A stretch of 64,000 nucleotides of DNA from DATFDN01 sp963830565. Lineage in GTDB: Bacteria; Pseudomonadota; Alphaproteobacteria; Acetobacterales; Acetobacteraceae. Each line of letters opens with the position of its first letter. Within the stretch, counting starts at the first letter, position 1. The translations under genes and the position numbers were made by a program. Shown one piece after another: positions 49,612 to 59,786 of the stretch. The DNA is taken from the NCBI GenBank assembly GCA_963830565.1, contig CAWHMO010000013.1:124001-188000 (forward strand), in the 5' to 3' direction. The notes beneath the pieces were generated by a model. That model did no database searches, had not been told where the DNA came from, and saw only the letters and a program-made list of their open reading frames with translations.

Positions 49612-50295
49612 ATGTCAGAGATCGTCGCGTCCGCCAACGAGATCGCCGAGCGTCTGACGCGCGTGCGCGCCCGTGTCGCCGAGGCGGCGCTGCGCGCCAA
49701 TCGCCGGCCCGAGGACGTGGCGCTGATCGCGGTTTCCAAGACCAAGCCGGCCGAGTCGGTGCGCGCGGCACTCGACGCGGGGCAGACGGTCTTCGGCGAG
49801 AATCGCGTGCAGGAGGCCGCCCTCAAGTTCCCCGCCTTGCGCGCGGAGGCGCCGGGGCTGGAACTGCATATCATCGGCGGATTGCAGACCAACAAGGCGC
49901 GTGACGCGGTGCGGATCGCCGATGTCATCCAGACCCTCGACCGCCCGCGCCTGGCCGACGCGCTGGAGGCGGCGATAGCCAAGGAGGGCCGCGCCCCGAA
50001 GCTGCTGGTGGAAGTGAACACCGGCGAGGAGGCGCAGAAATCAGGCGTGCCCCGCGCGCAATGCGACGCATTCATCACCGCGTGCAAGGACCGGTTCGGG
50101 GCCCGTCTGGTCGGGCTGATGTGCATTCCGCCCCAGGACCAGGACCCGATCCCGCACTTCGCATGGCTCGCCGACCGCGCCGCGCGGCATGGGCTGGCGG
50201 TGCTGTCGATGGGGATGTCGGCCGATTTCGAGCAGGCGATCGCCTGCGGTGCGACCTGGGTGCGCGTGGGAAGCGCCATCTTCGGCGCCCGCTGA
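49612..50295 (+). CDS. YggS-family pyridoxal-5'-phosphate homeostasis protein
   Basis: The 227-residue alanine-racemase-like PLP protein (YggS/PROSC) has VALIAVSKTKPAESVRAAL with the PLP lysine, FGENRVQEA, LHIIGGLQTNKARDAV and LSMGMSADFEQAIACGATWV followed by RVGSAIFG. It maintains the free PLP pool. The start follows the divergent ThiE gene by 27 bases. It converges on the MFS gene at 50301. Confidence 0.95.
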   Translation: MSEIVASANEIAERLTRVRARVAEAALRANRRPEDVALIAVSKTKPAESVRAALDAGQTVFGENRVQEAALKFPALRAEAPGLELHIIGGLQTNKARDAVRIADVIQTLDRPRLADALEAAIAKEGRAPKLLVEVNTGEEAQKSGVPRAQCDAFITACKDRFGARLVGLMCIPPQDQDPIPHFAWLADRAARHGLAVLSMGMSADFEQAIACGATWVRVGSAIFGAR

Positions 50296-50300
50296 GGCGT

Positions 50301-51578
50301 TCAGGCCGGCTGGGCGGCCAGCTCCGCCCGCCGCCGGATCGGGCGCAGCACGAACAGGGCCGCGAGCACCACCGCGAGGTTGCCGGCCGCGCATATCAGA
50401 AAGACGCCATGCCAGCCGATCGAGGCGGCAAGTATGTTGGCCACCGGCACCAGCCAAGCCGAGGTTCCCTTCGCGGTATAGAGCAGGCTGGCGTTCGCCG
50501 TCGCGTAGCGCGGCCCGAACAGGTCGGTGCAGGTGGAGGGGAACAGACTGAAGATTTCTCCCCAAGTGAAGTAGATGAACCCGGCGCACAGCACGAACGC
50601 CCATGGGCTCGTTTCCACCACCGCCAGCAGCCAGTAGCTGGCCGCGCCTAGGGTGAAGGCGATCGCTATGGTCGGCTCCCGTCCGATCCGGTCCGACACG
50701 GCGCCGAAGAACGGTCGCGCAAGCCCGTTCATCACGTTGTCTACGACCAACGCGATGCTGAGCACGCTGGCGCCGAACAGCAGTGCTTCATTCGCAAGCC
50801 CATAGGCGCGCGCGATCGGCGCCAGCTGCGCCGTCACCATCAGGCCGCTCGCCGAGACCGTGACCAGCATCACGTACAACACCCAGAAGGCAGGCGCGCG
50901 AAGAACCTGGCGGGGAGTGGCGCTGACATGGCTCTGGACGACGCGCGCCGCACCGGCCGCGATCCGCTCCTCCAGAAGCGGCGCGCGCAGGGCTGGCGCG
51001 ATCAGCAGCAGAACCGCGCCCTGGCCCAGGCCGAACCAGAAAAAGGCGTCCGCGTACCCGGCGGCCCCGATCACCAGGCGGATGGGGATGACGGTCAGCG
51101 CCGCCCCCGCGCCAAAGCCGGCGGCGGTGAGCCCGACAGCCAGGCCTCGCCGGTCGGGGAACCATTTCACGGCGTTGCCGACGCAGGTGGCATAGATGGC
51201 GCCCGCCCCCGCGCCCGACAGAGCGGCGCCCCAGTAGATCGCGCCGATCCGGCCGGCAAAGGAGTCGATGATCCAGCCGGCCCCTACCAGCAGCGCGCCC
51301 ACGGCGATCGCGGCCGGCGGACCTCGACGCGGTCCCAGGCTGTCCACGGCCCAGCCGGCCACCGGCGTCAGCCAGGTTTCGGTGGCGATGAAAATGGCGA
51401 AGGCGAACTGGATGTTGGTCAGGCTCCAGCCATGCGCCTGGTGCATCGGCGAGACGAACAGCGTCCACGCGTATTGCAGGTTGGCGATGAGGATCATGCA
51501 GACCACGCCAAGCCAGAGCTGAGTCCAGCGATTGGCGCTCGCGGCGGAGCCGCGGCCACTCCCTTTTGTTTCAGTCAC
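50301..51578 (-). CDS. OFA-family MFS transporter (oxalate/formate antiporter-like)
   Basis: The 425-residue carrier has twelve membrane segments. The N-terminal NLQYAWTLFVSPM and the FIATETWLTPVAGWAVDSLG loop, and the later YFTWGEIFSLFPSTCTDLFG, are typical of the oxalate:formate antiporter group, which exchanges small carboxylates. An MFS loop motif GWAVDSLGPRRG is present. It lies upstream of (5 bases, opposite direction) yggS and just downstream of the AhpD-like gene on the same strand. The actual substrate is unknown. Confidence 0.87.
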   Translation of the reverse strand: MTETKGSGRGSAASANRWTQLWLGVVCMILIANLQYAWTLFVSPMHQAHGWSLTNIQFAFAIFIATETWLTPVAGWAVDSLGPRRGPPAAIAVGALLVGAGWIIDSFAGRIGAIYWGAALSGAGAGAIYATCVGNAVKWFPDRRGLAVGLTAAGFGAGAALTVIPIRLVIGAAGYADAFFWFGLGQGAVLLLIAPALRAPLLEERIAAGAARVVQSHVSATPRQVLRAPAFWVLYVMLVTVSASGLMVTAQLAPIARAYGLANEALLFGASVLSIALVVDNVMNGLARPFFGAVSDRIGREPTIAIAFTLGAASYWLLAVVETSPWAFVLCAGFIYFTWGEIFSLFPSTCTDLFGPRYATANASLLYTAKGTSAWLVPVANILAASIGWHGVFLICAAGNLAVVLAALFVLRPIRRRAELAAQPA

Positions 51579-51583
51579 GTCGT

Positions 51584-52162
51584 TCAGGCGCTCCGCGCGG
51601 CTTGATGGTATTCCCGGTTGGGCATCATGTCGGTCGCGGACGCCATGCGGTTGGAGAGGTTGAAGAACGCGACCGTCTCCGCGAGATCGAAGATGTCCGC
51701 CTCCTCCAGCCCCGCCTTTCGCAGGATCTCGCGGTCGGCATCTTCGATCAGCGAGGGAGTGGTGGTCATCTTCCAGGCGAAATCCAGCATGGCCCGCTGG
51801 CGCGGATCGAGACGCGCCACCCGGTAGTTCAGCGCCATCATCTCGCCAAGCTCCGGGTCGCCCGACAACAGCCGCACCGCCGCGCCGTGCGCGACCAGGC
51901 AGTAGTAGCAGCGATTGGCCGAGGAGACGACCACGGCGACCATCTCGCGCTCCAGCTTCGAAAGGCCGGACGGGGCGAGCATGATCTCGTTGTACATGCG
52001 CATGAAGTTGCGCAGCCGCTCGGGCCGCAGGCTGTAGGCGCTATACACGTTCGGCACGAAGCCGAGCTTGCTTACGCACTTGTCCCAGATCGCGCGCAGA
52101 TCCTCGTCCAGGCTGGCCGGGTCGGGGACGCCGAGTTTGGAGATGTGGTCGGGCTGGGGCAT
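51584..52162 (-). CDS. Peroxidase-related / carboxymuconolactone-decarboxylase-like protein (AhpD fold)
   Basis: The 192-residue protein of the AhpD/CMD superfamily has the redox signature CYYCLVAHGAAVR (Cys-x-x-Cys and nearby His). It has a conserved LGFVPNVYSAYSLRPERL and DIFDLAETVAFFNLSNRMA, matching the uncharacterised peroxidase-related enzyme subgroup. It probably reduces peroxides or handles reactive intermediates. It is encoded 5 bases before the OFA transporter gene, suggesting an operon. Confidence 0.9.
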   Translation of the reverse strand: MPQPDHISKLGVPDPASLDEDLRAIWDKCVSKLGFVPNVYSAYSLRPERLRNFMRMYNEIMLAPSGLSKLEREMVAVVVSSANRCYYCLVAHGAAVRLLSGDPELGEMMALNYRVARLDPRQRAMLDFAWKMTTTPSLIEDADREILRKAGLEEADIFDLAETVAFFNLSNRMASATDMMPNREYHQAARSA

Positions 52163-52201
52163 GGCTAGAGCGCCTTCACGCTGACTGAATCGCGGATTTC
52201 A

Positions 52202-52318
52202 CCTCTCCCGCCGGGGCGGGAGAGGTCGCGGAGCGGAGCGACGCGGGTGAGGGGGCCTGCCCGCGACACCCTCACCCGCCGCGCCGCGCGCGGCGACCTC
52301 TCCCGCAAGCGGGAGAGG
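52202..52318. repeat. Complex inverted repeat between the AhpD-like gene and thiG
   Basis: The 197-base gap between genes is filled by nested palindromes. Arms CCTCTCCCGCC/GGCGGGAGAGG lie at 52202-52225. A larger pair, GGGAGAGGTCGC...GGGTGAGGG (52218-52253) and CCCTCACCC...GCGACCTCTCCC (52269-52304), folds back on itself. A second short stem (CCTCTCCCGC/GCGGGAGAGG) lies at 52297-52318. This is a REP-like dispersed element, common in high-GC Alphaproteobacteria. Open frames across it are artefacts. Confidence 0.75.
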
Positions 52319-52359
52319 AACAGGTCCAGGCCGACGGTTTCAGTCAGCATGAAGCCGCC

Positions 52360-53154
52360 TTAACGGATCAGCCCGGTCAGCGGGCTTGATGGATCGGCGC
52401 CCATGCGCCGCGGCATCCGTCCGGCCAGGTAAGATAGGCGTCCCGCCTCGATCGCCAGCTTCATCGCCCGCGCCATCCGCACCGGGTCCTTGGCGTGGGC
52501 GATGGCGGAATTCAGCAGCACCGCGTCGCAGCCAAGCTCCATCGCGATCGCCGCGTCCGAGGCCTGCCCGACCCCTGCGTCAACCAAAAACGGGACGCGC
52601 ACGATATCGCGCATGATGCTGATGATCGCCGGGTTCTGGATGCCGAGGCCCGAGCCGATCGGCGCGCCGAGCGGCATGATCGCGACGCAACCCATGTCCT
52701 GCAGGCGGACCGCCGCCACCGGATCGTCGGCGCAATAGACCATCACCTCGAACCCGTCCTTGATCAGCGCCTCCGCCGCTTCCAGCGTCGCCGGCATATC
52801 GGGGTAGAGCGTCGGCGGCGGCCCCAGCACCTCCAGCTTCACCAGGTTCCATCCCCCCGCCTCGCGGGCCAGGCGCAGCGTGCGGACGGCGTCCTGCGCG
52901 GTGTGGCAGCCGGCGGTGTTGGGAAGGTACGTGTACCGCTTCGGGTCCACGTAGTCCTGCAGCATCGGCGCGTTGGGGTCGGACAGGTTCACCCGGCGCA
53001 CCGCGACGGTGACGATCTCCGCCCCGCTCGCCTCGATCGCGGCCGCGGTCTCGATCAGGTCCTTGTACTTGCCGGTGCCGACGATCAGGCGCGAGCGGAA
53101 GCGGCGGCCGGCGACGGTCCAGGCATCGTCGTCCAGCACGATTGATCCATCCAT
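52360..53154 (-). CDS. thiG: Thiazole synthase ThiG
   Basis: ThiG condenses deoxyxylulose phosphate, dehydroglycine and the ThiS thiocarboxylate to the thiazole of thiamine. The 264-residue TIM barrel has the FRSRLIVGTGKYKD start with the active-site lysine, TVAVRRVNLSD, LPNTAGCHTAQDAVRTLRLA, GLGIQNPAIISIM and DAGVGQASDAAIAMELG. The start is 4 bases after thiS. Confidence 0.97.
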   Translation of the reverse strand: MDGSIVLDDDAWTVAGRRFRSRLIVGTGKYKDLIETAAAIEASGAEIVTVAVRRVNLSDPNAPMLQDYVDPKRYTYLPNTAGCHTAQDAVRTLRLAREAGGWNLVKLEVLGPPPTLYPDMPATLEAAEALIKDGFEVMVYCADDPVAAVRLQDMGCVAIMPLGAPIGSGLGIQNPAIISIMRDIVRVPFLVDAGVGQASDAAIAMELGCDAVLLNSAIAHAKDPVRMARAMKLAIEAGRLSYLAGRMPRRMGADPSSPLTGLIR

Positions 53155-53158
53155 TGTC

Positions 53159-53371
53159 CTAGCCTCCGCCGATGAAATGCACGATCTCGAGCGCGTCGCC
53201 GCTGGCCAGCCAGATTTCGGCGTAGGTGGAACGCGCCACGATCTCGAGGTTGCGCTCCACCGCCACCTTGCGGGTGTCGAGCCCGAGTTCGGTCAGCAGC
53301 CCCGCGACCGTGAGCGGCCCTTCGAAGCTACGGAATTCGCCATTCAGCGTCAGGGACACAGCGTCACGCAT
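53159..53371 (-). CDS. thiS: Sulfur carrier protein ThiS
   Basis: The 70-residue ubiquitin-like protein ends in Gly-Gly-Gly (EIVHFIGGG), the terminus that ThiF adenylates and converts to a thiocarboxylate. LTVAGLLTELGLDTRKVAVE and NLEIVARSTYAEIWL are typical. It is translated with thiG. No thiO or thiF gene is adjacent. Confidence 0.95.
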   Translation of the reverse strand: MRDAVSLTLNGEFRSFEGPLTVAGLLTELGLDTRKVAVERNLEIVARSTYAEIWLASGDALEIVHFIGGG

Positions 53372-53455
53372 CGCCAGGGCACCCTACGTCAGCCGGGCCT
53401 CGGCGACAAATCCCCCAAATTGGACCGGCGCCGCGACGTGTGCTACCCGCAACCT

Positions 53456-53917
53456 ATGTCCGGGAGCGAGCCGCATCCCCTGATCGCGATCCTGAACGGG
53501 CCGAACATGAACATGCTCGGCCTGCGGCAGCCGCAGCTTTATGGCCTCGCGACGCTGGACGACGTGGAGCAGCTGTGCGCCGAAACCGGCGAGAAGCTAG
53601 GGCTGGCGATCGACTTCCGCCAGTCCAACATCGAGGGCGAACTGGTCTCCTGGGTGCAGGAATGCCGCGGCCGCGCTGCCGGCATCGTCATCAACCCGGC
53701 CGGCTACACCACCACCTCGATCGCGTTGATGGATGCGCTGCTGGCCGCCGAACTGCCGGTCATCGAGGTCCATGTGACCAACATCCACCAGCGCGAGGAA
53801 TTCCGGCAGCACTCCTATGTGTCCAAAGCCGCCATGGGCGTGATCTGCGGGCTCGGGATCCGGGGCTATGCGCTGGCGCTGACGGCCCTGGCCCTGATCC
53901 TCGAGGAAGCAGCATGA
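53456..53917 (+). CDS. aroQ: Type II 3-dehydroquinate dehydratase
   Basis: AroQ catalyses the third step of the shikimate pathway. The 153-residue protein has ILNGPNMNMLGLRQPQLYG, FRQSNIEGELVSWVQE, INPAGYTTTSIALMDAL and VIEVHVTNIHQREEFRQHSY, with the catalytic Tyr and the two His regions. Its stop overlaps accB (ATGA). The aroQ-accB-accC order is common in Proteobacteria. Confidence 0.97.
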   Translation: MSGSEPHPLIAILNGPNMNMLGLRQPQLYGLATLDDVEQLCAETGEKLGLAIDFRQSNIEGELVSWVQECRGRAAGIVINPAGYTTTSIALMDALLAAELPVIEVHVTNIHQREEFRQHSYVSKAAMGVICGLGIRGYALALTALALILEEAA

Positions 53918-54375
53918 CCCGCGTTCCAATGGACCCTGACGTCATCCGAGTGCTGGCCGGCATTCTCACCGAGACCGGGCTGACCGAGATCGAGATCGCC
54001 GAGAAGGACAGCCGGATCCGGGTGGTGCGCGCTCCAGGCACCGTGCCGCCCGGCGCGGAGGCGCTCTCCCGGGCGGTGGCGGGTCCGCCCGCTGCGCTCG
54101 AACCTCCGCCAAGCCCGGAATCCGACCTCGCCAACCATCCCGGCGCCGTGTTGAGCCCGATGGTCGGCGTCGTTTACCTCTCGCCGGAGCCGGGTGCGCC
54201 CCCGTTCGTCACGCTCGGCCAGACGGTCAGCGCCGGGCAGACGGTGCTGCTGATCGAAGCGATGAAGACCTTCAATCAGATCAAGGCGCCGCGGGCGGGA
54301 ACGGTGGCGCGCATCCTGGTCGCCAATACCTCACCTGTCGAGTACGGCGAACCCTTGATGCTGATCGACGCCTGA
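53914..54375 (+). CDS. accB: Biotin carboxyl carrier protein of acetyl-CoA carboxylase
   Basis: The 153-residue subunit carries biotin on the lysine of EAMKTFNQIKAPRAG near the C-terminus. The N-terminal helix VIRVLAGILTETGLTEIEIA and a proline/alanine linker precede the lipoyl-like domain (LSPMVGVVYLSPEPGAPPFV). It overlaps aroQ by 4 bases and is followed 7 bases later by accC. Confidence 0.97.
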   Translation: MTRVPMDPDVIRVLAGILTETGLTEIEIAEKDSRIRVVRAPGTVPPGAEALSRAVAGPPAALEPPPSPESDLANHPGAVLSPMVGVVYLSPEPGAPPFVTLGQTVSAGQTVLLIEAMKTFNQIKAPRAGTVARILVANTSPVEYGEPLMLIDA

Positions 54376-54382
54376 GCGGACC

Positions 54383-55741
<1,359 letters not shown>

Positions 55742-55833
55742 ACGGGCCTCCAGCCCCTTGACGCAGACGGTCGGCTGCGCCATCTGCCTTTAATCTGGAC
55801 TGCTGGGGTCCCGTATTTCCTGGAGCCACGCTC

Positions 55834-56289
55834 TTGTTGAGGCTGTCGAAGCTGACCGACTACGCTGTGGTCGTGCTCGTCCGCTTGTCCGGCGGCGACG
55901 GAGTTCAGACCTCTCCGGGGATTGCCGCCGCCACGGGCATCCCGGAGCCGACCGTCGCCAAGGTCCTGAAGGCCTTGGCGGCCGGGGGGCTGGTCGCCTC
56001 GCAGCGCGGGGCACGAGGCGGTTACCGCCTGATGCGCCCCCTCAGTGCCATTCCCATTTCCGACGTGATCGCGGCCATCGACGGCCCGATTGTGCTGACT
56101 GCGTGCGTCGATGGCGGCACCGGCCATTGCGAGGTCGAGCACATCTGCTCGGTCCGCGGCCGCTGGGACCCGGTCAACGACGCCATCCAGCAGGCGCTCT
56201 CCGCCATCACGCTGGCCGACATGCGAGGGGCGGCGCTGCCGCGGCCCTATCGCGTGCCCAGGCCGGCCACCCTCCCCATCGCCGAATAG
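55834..56289 (+). CDS. sufR: Rrf2/IscR-family regulator of the SUF operon
   Basis: This is a winged-helix Fe-S-responsive repressor. The 151-residue protein has LRLSKLTDYAVVVLVRLSGG, IPEPTVAKVLKALAAGGLVA, SQRGARGGYRLMRPL and three cysteines in a CVDGGTGHCEVEHICSVRG arrangement that can bind an Fe-S cluster. TTG 55834 is used as start because the family motif LRLSKLTDY begins immediately. It is the first gene of the SUF operon, 8 bases before sufB. Confidence 0.93.
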   Translation: MLRLSKLTDYAVVVLVRLSGGDGVQTSPGIAAATGIPEPTVAKVLKALAAGGLVASQRGARGGYRLMRPLSAIPISDVIAAIDGPIVLTACVDGGTGHCEVEHICSVRGRWDPVNDAIQQALSAITLADMRGAALPRPYRVPRPATLPIAE

Positions 56290-56297
56290 GACGCAAG

Positions 56298-57779
56298 ATG
56301 CCCGCCGTCGCCGAAACGCTCGACACCGTCCAGTCCGTCACCCAGTCCGCCTACAAGTGGGGCTTCGAGACGGACATCGAGATGGACCTGGCCCCCAAGG
56401 GTCTGACCGACGACACCGTTCGGCTGATCTCCGCCCACAAGCGCGAGCCGGCATGGCTGCTGGAGTGGCGGCTGAAGGCGCTGGCGTCGTGGCGGCAGAT
56501 GCAGGAGCCGCATTGGGCCAGGGTGTGGCACGCGCCGATTGATTATCAGGACATCCACTACTATGCCGCCCCGAAGAAGAAGATCGGCCCCAAGTCGCTC
56601 GACGAGGTCGATCCCGAGTTGCTGGCGACCTATGAGAAGCTTGGCATTCCGCTGAAGGAGCGGGCGATCCTCGCCGGGGTGGAAGGCGCCGACCAGCCGA
56701 GTAACATTGCCGTGGACGCCGTGTTCGACAGCGTTTCCGTCGCCACGACCTTTCGCGCGACGCTGGCGAAGTCCGGCGTGATCTTCTGCCCGATCAGCGA
56801 GGCGGTTCGCGACTACCCCGATCTGGTGCGCCAATATCTCGGCAGCGTTGTGCCGGTCGCGGACAATTTCTTCGCCGCGCTGAACAGCGCCGTCTTCACC
56901 GATGGCAGCTTCGCCTACATCCCGAAGGGCGTGCGCTGCCCGATGGAGCTGTCCACCTATTTCCGCATCAATGCCCGCAACACCGGCCAGTTCGAGCGCA
57001 CGCTGATCATCGCCGACGCCGGCAGCTACGTCAGCTATCTGGAGGGCTGCACCGCCCCGATGCGCGACGAGAACCAGCTGCATGCGGCGGTGGTGGAGCT
57101 GGTGGCGCTTGAGGACGCGCAGATCAAGTACAGCACCGTCCAGAACTGGTATCCCGGCGACGCCGAGGGGCGCGGCGGCATCTACAACTTCGTCACCAAG
57201 CGCGGCGCCTGCCGGGGCGCGCGGGCGAAGATTTCCTGGACGCAGGTGGAAACCGGGTCCGCGATCACCTGGAAATACCCGTCCTGCGTACTCGAAGGCG
57301 ATGACAGCGTCGGGGAGTTCTACTCGGTCGCGGTGACCAATAATCTCCAGCAGGCCGACACCGGGACCAAGATGATCCATCTCGGGCGGAATACTCGCAG
57401 CACCATCGTCTCCAAGGGCATCAGCGCCGGGCGATCCAACAACACCTATCGTGGGCTGGTGAAGATACTGCCGCGCGCGGCAGGAGCGCGGAACCATACC
57501 CAGTGCGACAGCCTGCTGATCGGCGATCAATGCGGCGCGCACACAGTTCCCTATATCGAGAGCCGCAATCCCAGCGCGAAGGTGGAGCACGAGGCCACCA
57601 CCTCGAAGATCGCCGAGGATCAGCTCTTCTACTGCCGCAGCCGCGGGCTTTCCGAAGAGGACGCGGTAGGCCTGATCGTCAACGGCTTCTGCAAGGAAGT
57701 GCTGAAGGAGCTGCCGATGGAGTTCGCGGTCGAGGCGCAAAAGCTGCTGGCCGTCAGCCTCGAAGGCTCGGTGGGCTGA
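56298..57779 (+). CDS. sufB: Fe-S cluster assembly protein SufB
   Basis: SufB is the scaffold subunit of the SufBCD complex on which Fe-S clusters are built. The 493-residue protein has KWGFETDIEMDLAPKGLTDD, YAAPKKKIGPKSLDEVDPEL, YIPKGVRCPMELSTYFRIN, YLEGCTAPMRDENQLHAAVV and SRNPSAKVEHEATTSKIAED. Start ATG 56298. It is followed by sufC after 4 bases. Confidence 0.98.
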   Translation: MPAVAETLDTVQSVTQSAYKWGFETDIEMDLAPKGLTDDTVRLISAHKREPAWLLEWRLKALASWRQMQEPHWARVWHAPIDYQDIHYYAAPKKKIGPKSLDEVDPELLATYEKLGIPLKERAILAGVEGADQPSNIAVDAVFDSVSVATTFRATLAKSGVIFCPISEAVRDYPDLVRQYLGSVVPVADNFFAALNSAVFTDGSFAYIPKGVRCPMELSTYFRINARNTGQFERTLIIADAGSYVSYLEGCTAPMRDENQLHAAVVELVALEDAQIKYSTVQNWYPGDAEGRGGIYNFVTKRGACRGARAKISWTQVETGSAITWKYPSCVLEGDDSVGEFYSVAVTNNLQQADTGTKMIHLGRNTRSTIVSKGISAGRSNNTYRGLVKILPRAAGARNHTQCDSLLIGDQCGAHTVPYIESRNPSAKVEHEATTSKIAEDQLFYCRSRGLSEEDAVGLIVNGFCKEVLKELPMEFAVEAQKLLAVSLEGSVG

Positions 57780-57783
57780 GGCG

Positions 57784-58533
57784 ATGCTGGAAATCAGGAA
57801 CCTCTCCGCCTCGATCGGCGGCAAGCCTATTCTCCGCGGCATCGACCTGACCTTACCCGCGGGCGAGATCCACGCGATCATGGGTCCGAACGGGTCGGGC
57901 AAATCAACTCTTGGCTACGTACTGGCAGGGCGGGAGGACTATGACGTCAGCAGTGGCGGGGTTACGTTCGACGGACGCGACCTCCTGGCGATGGAGCCGG
58001 AAGAGCGGGCCGCCGCCGGGGTGTTCCTCGCGTTCCAGGCGCCGATCGAGCTGCCGGGTGTCGGCAACGCCAACTTCCTTCGCACCGCGCTGAATGCGGT
58101 GCATCGCGCCCGCGGCGAGGACGAGCTTGACGCGGTGCAGTTCCTGAAGCTCGCCCGCGCCGAGGCCAAGCGGCTGCACATGCCGGACGACATGCTGAAG
58201 CGCAATGTGAACGTGGGCTTTTCCGGGGGCGAGAAGAAGCGTAACGAGGTGCTGCAGATGGCCGTGCTCCGGCCGAGCCTCGCGATCCTCGACGAGACCG
58301 ATAGCGGGCTCGACATCGACGCGCTCCGCATCGTCGCCGACGGGGTGAACGCGCTGCGCGGCCCCGGCTTCTCCGCGCTGGTCATCACCCATCATCAGCG
58401 CCTGCTGGACCACCTGGTGCCGAGCCGCGTGCATGTGCTCGCCGGCGGTCGGATCGTGCGTTCGGGCGGACCCGAGCTTGCCCATGAACTGGAGGCGCGA
58501 GGCTACGCCGGGCTGGAGGCGGACGCAGCATGA
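57784..58533 (+). CDS. sufC: Fe-S cluster assembly ATPase SufC
   Basis: SufC is the ABC ATPase of SufBCD. The 249-residue protein has Walker A (MGPNGSGKSTLGYVLAG), the Q-loop region, signature FSGGEKKRNEVLQMA and Walker B (SLAILDETDSGLDIDAL). The stop overlaps the sufD start. The frame is intact. Confidence 0.98.
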   Translation: MLEIRNLSASIGGKPILRGIDLTLPAGEIHAIMGPNGSGKSTLGYVLAGREDYDVSSGGVTFDGRDLLAMEPEERAAAGVFLAFQAPIELPGVGNANFLRTALNAVHRARGEDELDAVQFLKLARAEAKRLHMPDDMLKRNVNVGFSGGEKKRNEVLQMAVLRPSLAILDETDSGLDIDALRIVADGVNALRGPGFSALVITHHQRLLDHLVPSRVHVLAGGRIVRSGGPELAHELEARGYAGLEADAA

Positions 58534-59786
58534 GCGCCATCGAACCGACGGGCGCCGCGGGCTTCCTGGCGCGCTACGAGGGCCTCAAGGATCGCCTGCC
58601 CGGCGACCCCGCCATTCGCGCCGCCGCCGCCGAGGCGTTCCGCCATCTGGGCCTTCCTGGCCGGCGCGATGAGGCCTGGAAATACACGAACCTCCGCCCG
58701 CTGGCCGAGGCGGCGTTTCACGAGCCGCTATCGCCCGTCGCCGACGGCCAGACTCTCGATATGGTGCCCCGGCTCGCGCCGGCGCGCGTGGTGTTCATCG
58801 ACGGGCGCTACCGCGCGGACCTCTCAGATGCGCCCCCAAGATTTGCCAGCTTCGCCGAACAGTCGGCATTCGCGGAACTGACGGGTGCTGACGATCATCC
58901 GATGGTTGCGCTCAATACGATGCTGGCAGAGGACGGCGTGGTGCTCGAAGTGCCGGCGGGGAGCGACGCGGGCGCGATCCAGCTGGTCAGCCTCGCCACG
59001 GCGACCCCCGGCCGCGCCACCGGCTTTCACCCGCGCCACGTCATCCGCCTGGGACGCGGCGCACGCCTCACCCTGATCGAGACCGCGCAAGGCGAGGGCA
59101 CCTATCTGCACAACGCGGTCTTCGAGGTGGGGCTCGAGCAAGGGGCCTCTCTGACCATGGTCCGGCTGCAGGACGAGGCGCCGGGGGCGTTCCATCTCAG
59201 CACCACGCTCGCCGAAATCGCCGATGGCGCGCATTTCGAAAGCTTCGTTCTAGCGCTGGGCGCGCGGCTCGCGCGCACCGAGATCCGTGCGCGCCTGATC
59301 GGGCCGGACATCACCGTGCATTTGGGTGCGGCGCAGCTCCTGGCCGGAACGCAGCTCGGCGACATCACTACCGTCGTTCGCCATGAGGCGCCAAGCTGCG
59401 CCTCGCGCCAGGCGGTCAAGAATGTGCTCACCGGCCGGTCGCGCGGCGTGTTCCAGGGTCGGATCGAGGTGGCGCGGGCGGCGCAGAAAACCGATGGCTA
59501 CCAGATGAGCCAGGCGTTGCTGCTGTCCCCGGACGCGGAGGTGGACACCAAGCCGGAGCTGGAGATCTTCGCTGACGACGTGAAGTGCAGCCACGGCGCG
59601 ACGGTGGGCGAACTCGATCCCGACCAGATGTTCTATTTGCGTACCCGCGGCATTCCGGAGCCCGAGGCGCGCGCGATCCTGGTGCGTGCCTTCCTCGCCG
59701 AGGCGCTGGAAGCGGTGGCGAACGAGCCGGCCCGGCACGCGATGGAGGAAGCCGTGGATCAGTGGTGGAAGAGGCAGGCGGCATGA
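58530..59786 (+). CDS. sufD: Fe-S cluster assembly protein SufD
   Basis: SufD is a SufB paralogue and partner in the SufBC2D complex. The 418-residue protein has an N-terminal helical domain with GLPGRRDEAWKYTNLRPLAE, the beta-helix core (RHEAPSCASRQAVKNVLTGR, SRGVFQGRIEVAR) and the C-terminal VKCSHGATVGELDPDQMFYL and RTRGIPEPEARAILV. It overlaps sufC and sufS by 4 bases each. Confidence 0.98.
   Translation: MSAIEPTGAAGFLARYEGLKDRLPGDPAIRAAAAEAFRHLGLPGRRDEAWKYTNLRPLAEAAFHEPLSPVADGQTLDMVPRLAPARVVFIDGRYRADLSDAPPRFASFAEQSAFAELTGADDHPMVALNTMLAEDGVVLEVPAGSDAGAIQLVSLATATPGRATGFHPRHVIRLGRGARLTLIETAQGEGTYLHNAVFEVGLEQGASLTMVRLQDEAPGAFHLSTTLAEIADGAHFESFVLALGARLARTEIRARLIGPDITVHLGAAQLLAGTQLGDITTVVRHEAPSCASRQAVKNVLTGRSRGVFQGRIEVARAAQKTDGYQMSQALLLSPDAEVDTKPELEIFADDVKCSHGATVGELDPDQMFYLRTRGIPEPEARAILVRAFLAEALEAVANEPARHAMEEAVDQWWKRQAA

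Noticed and set aside
52165..52350. 61-codon open frame on the minus strand
   Set aside because: It lies entirely in the inverted-repeat element and is translated repeat sequence.
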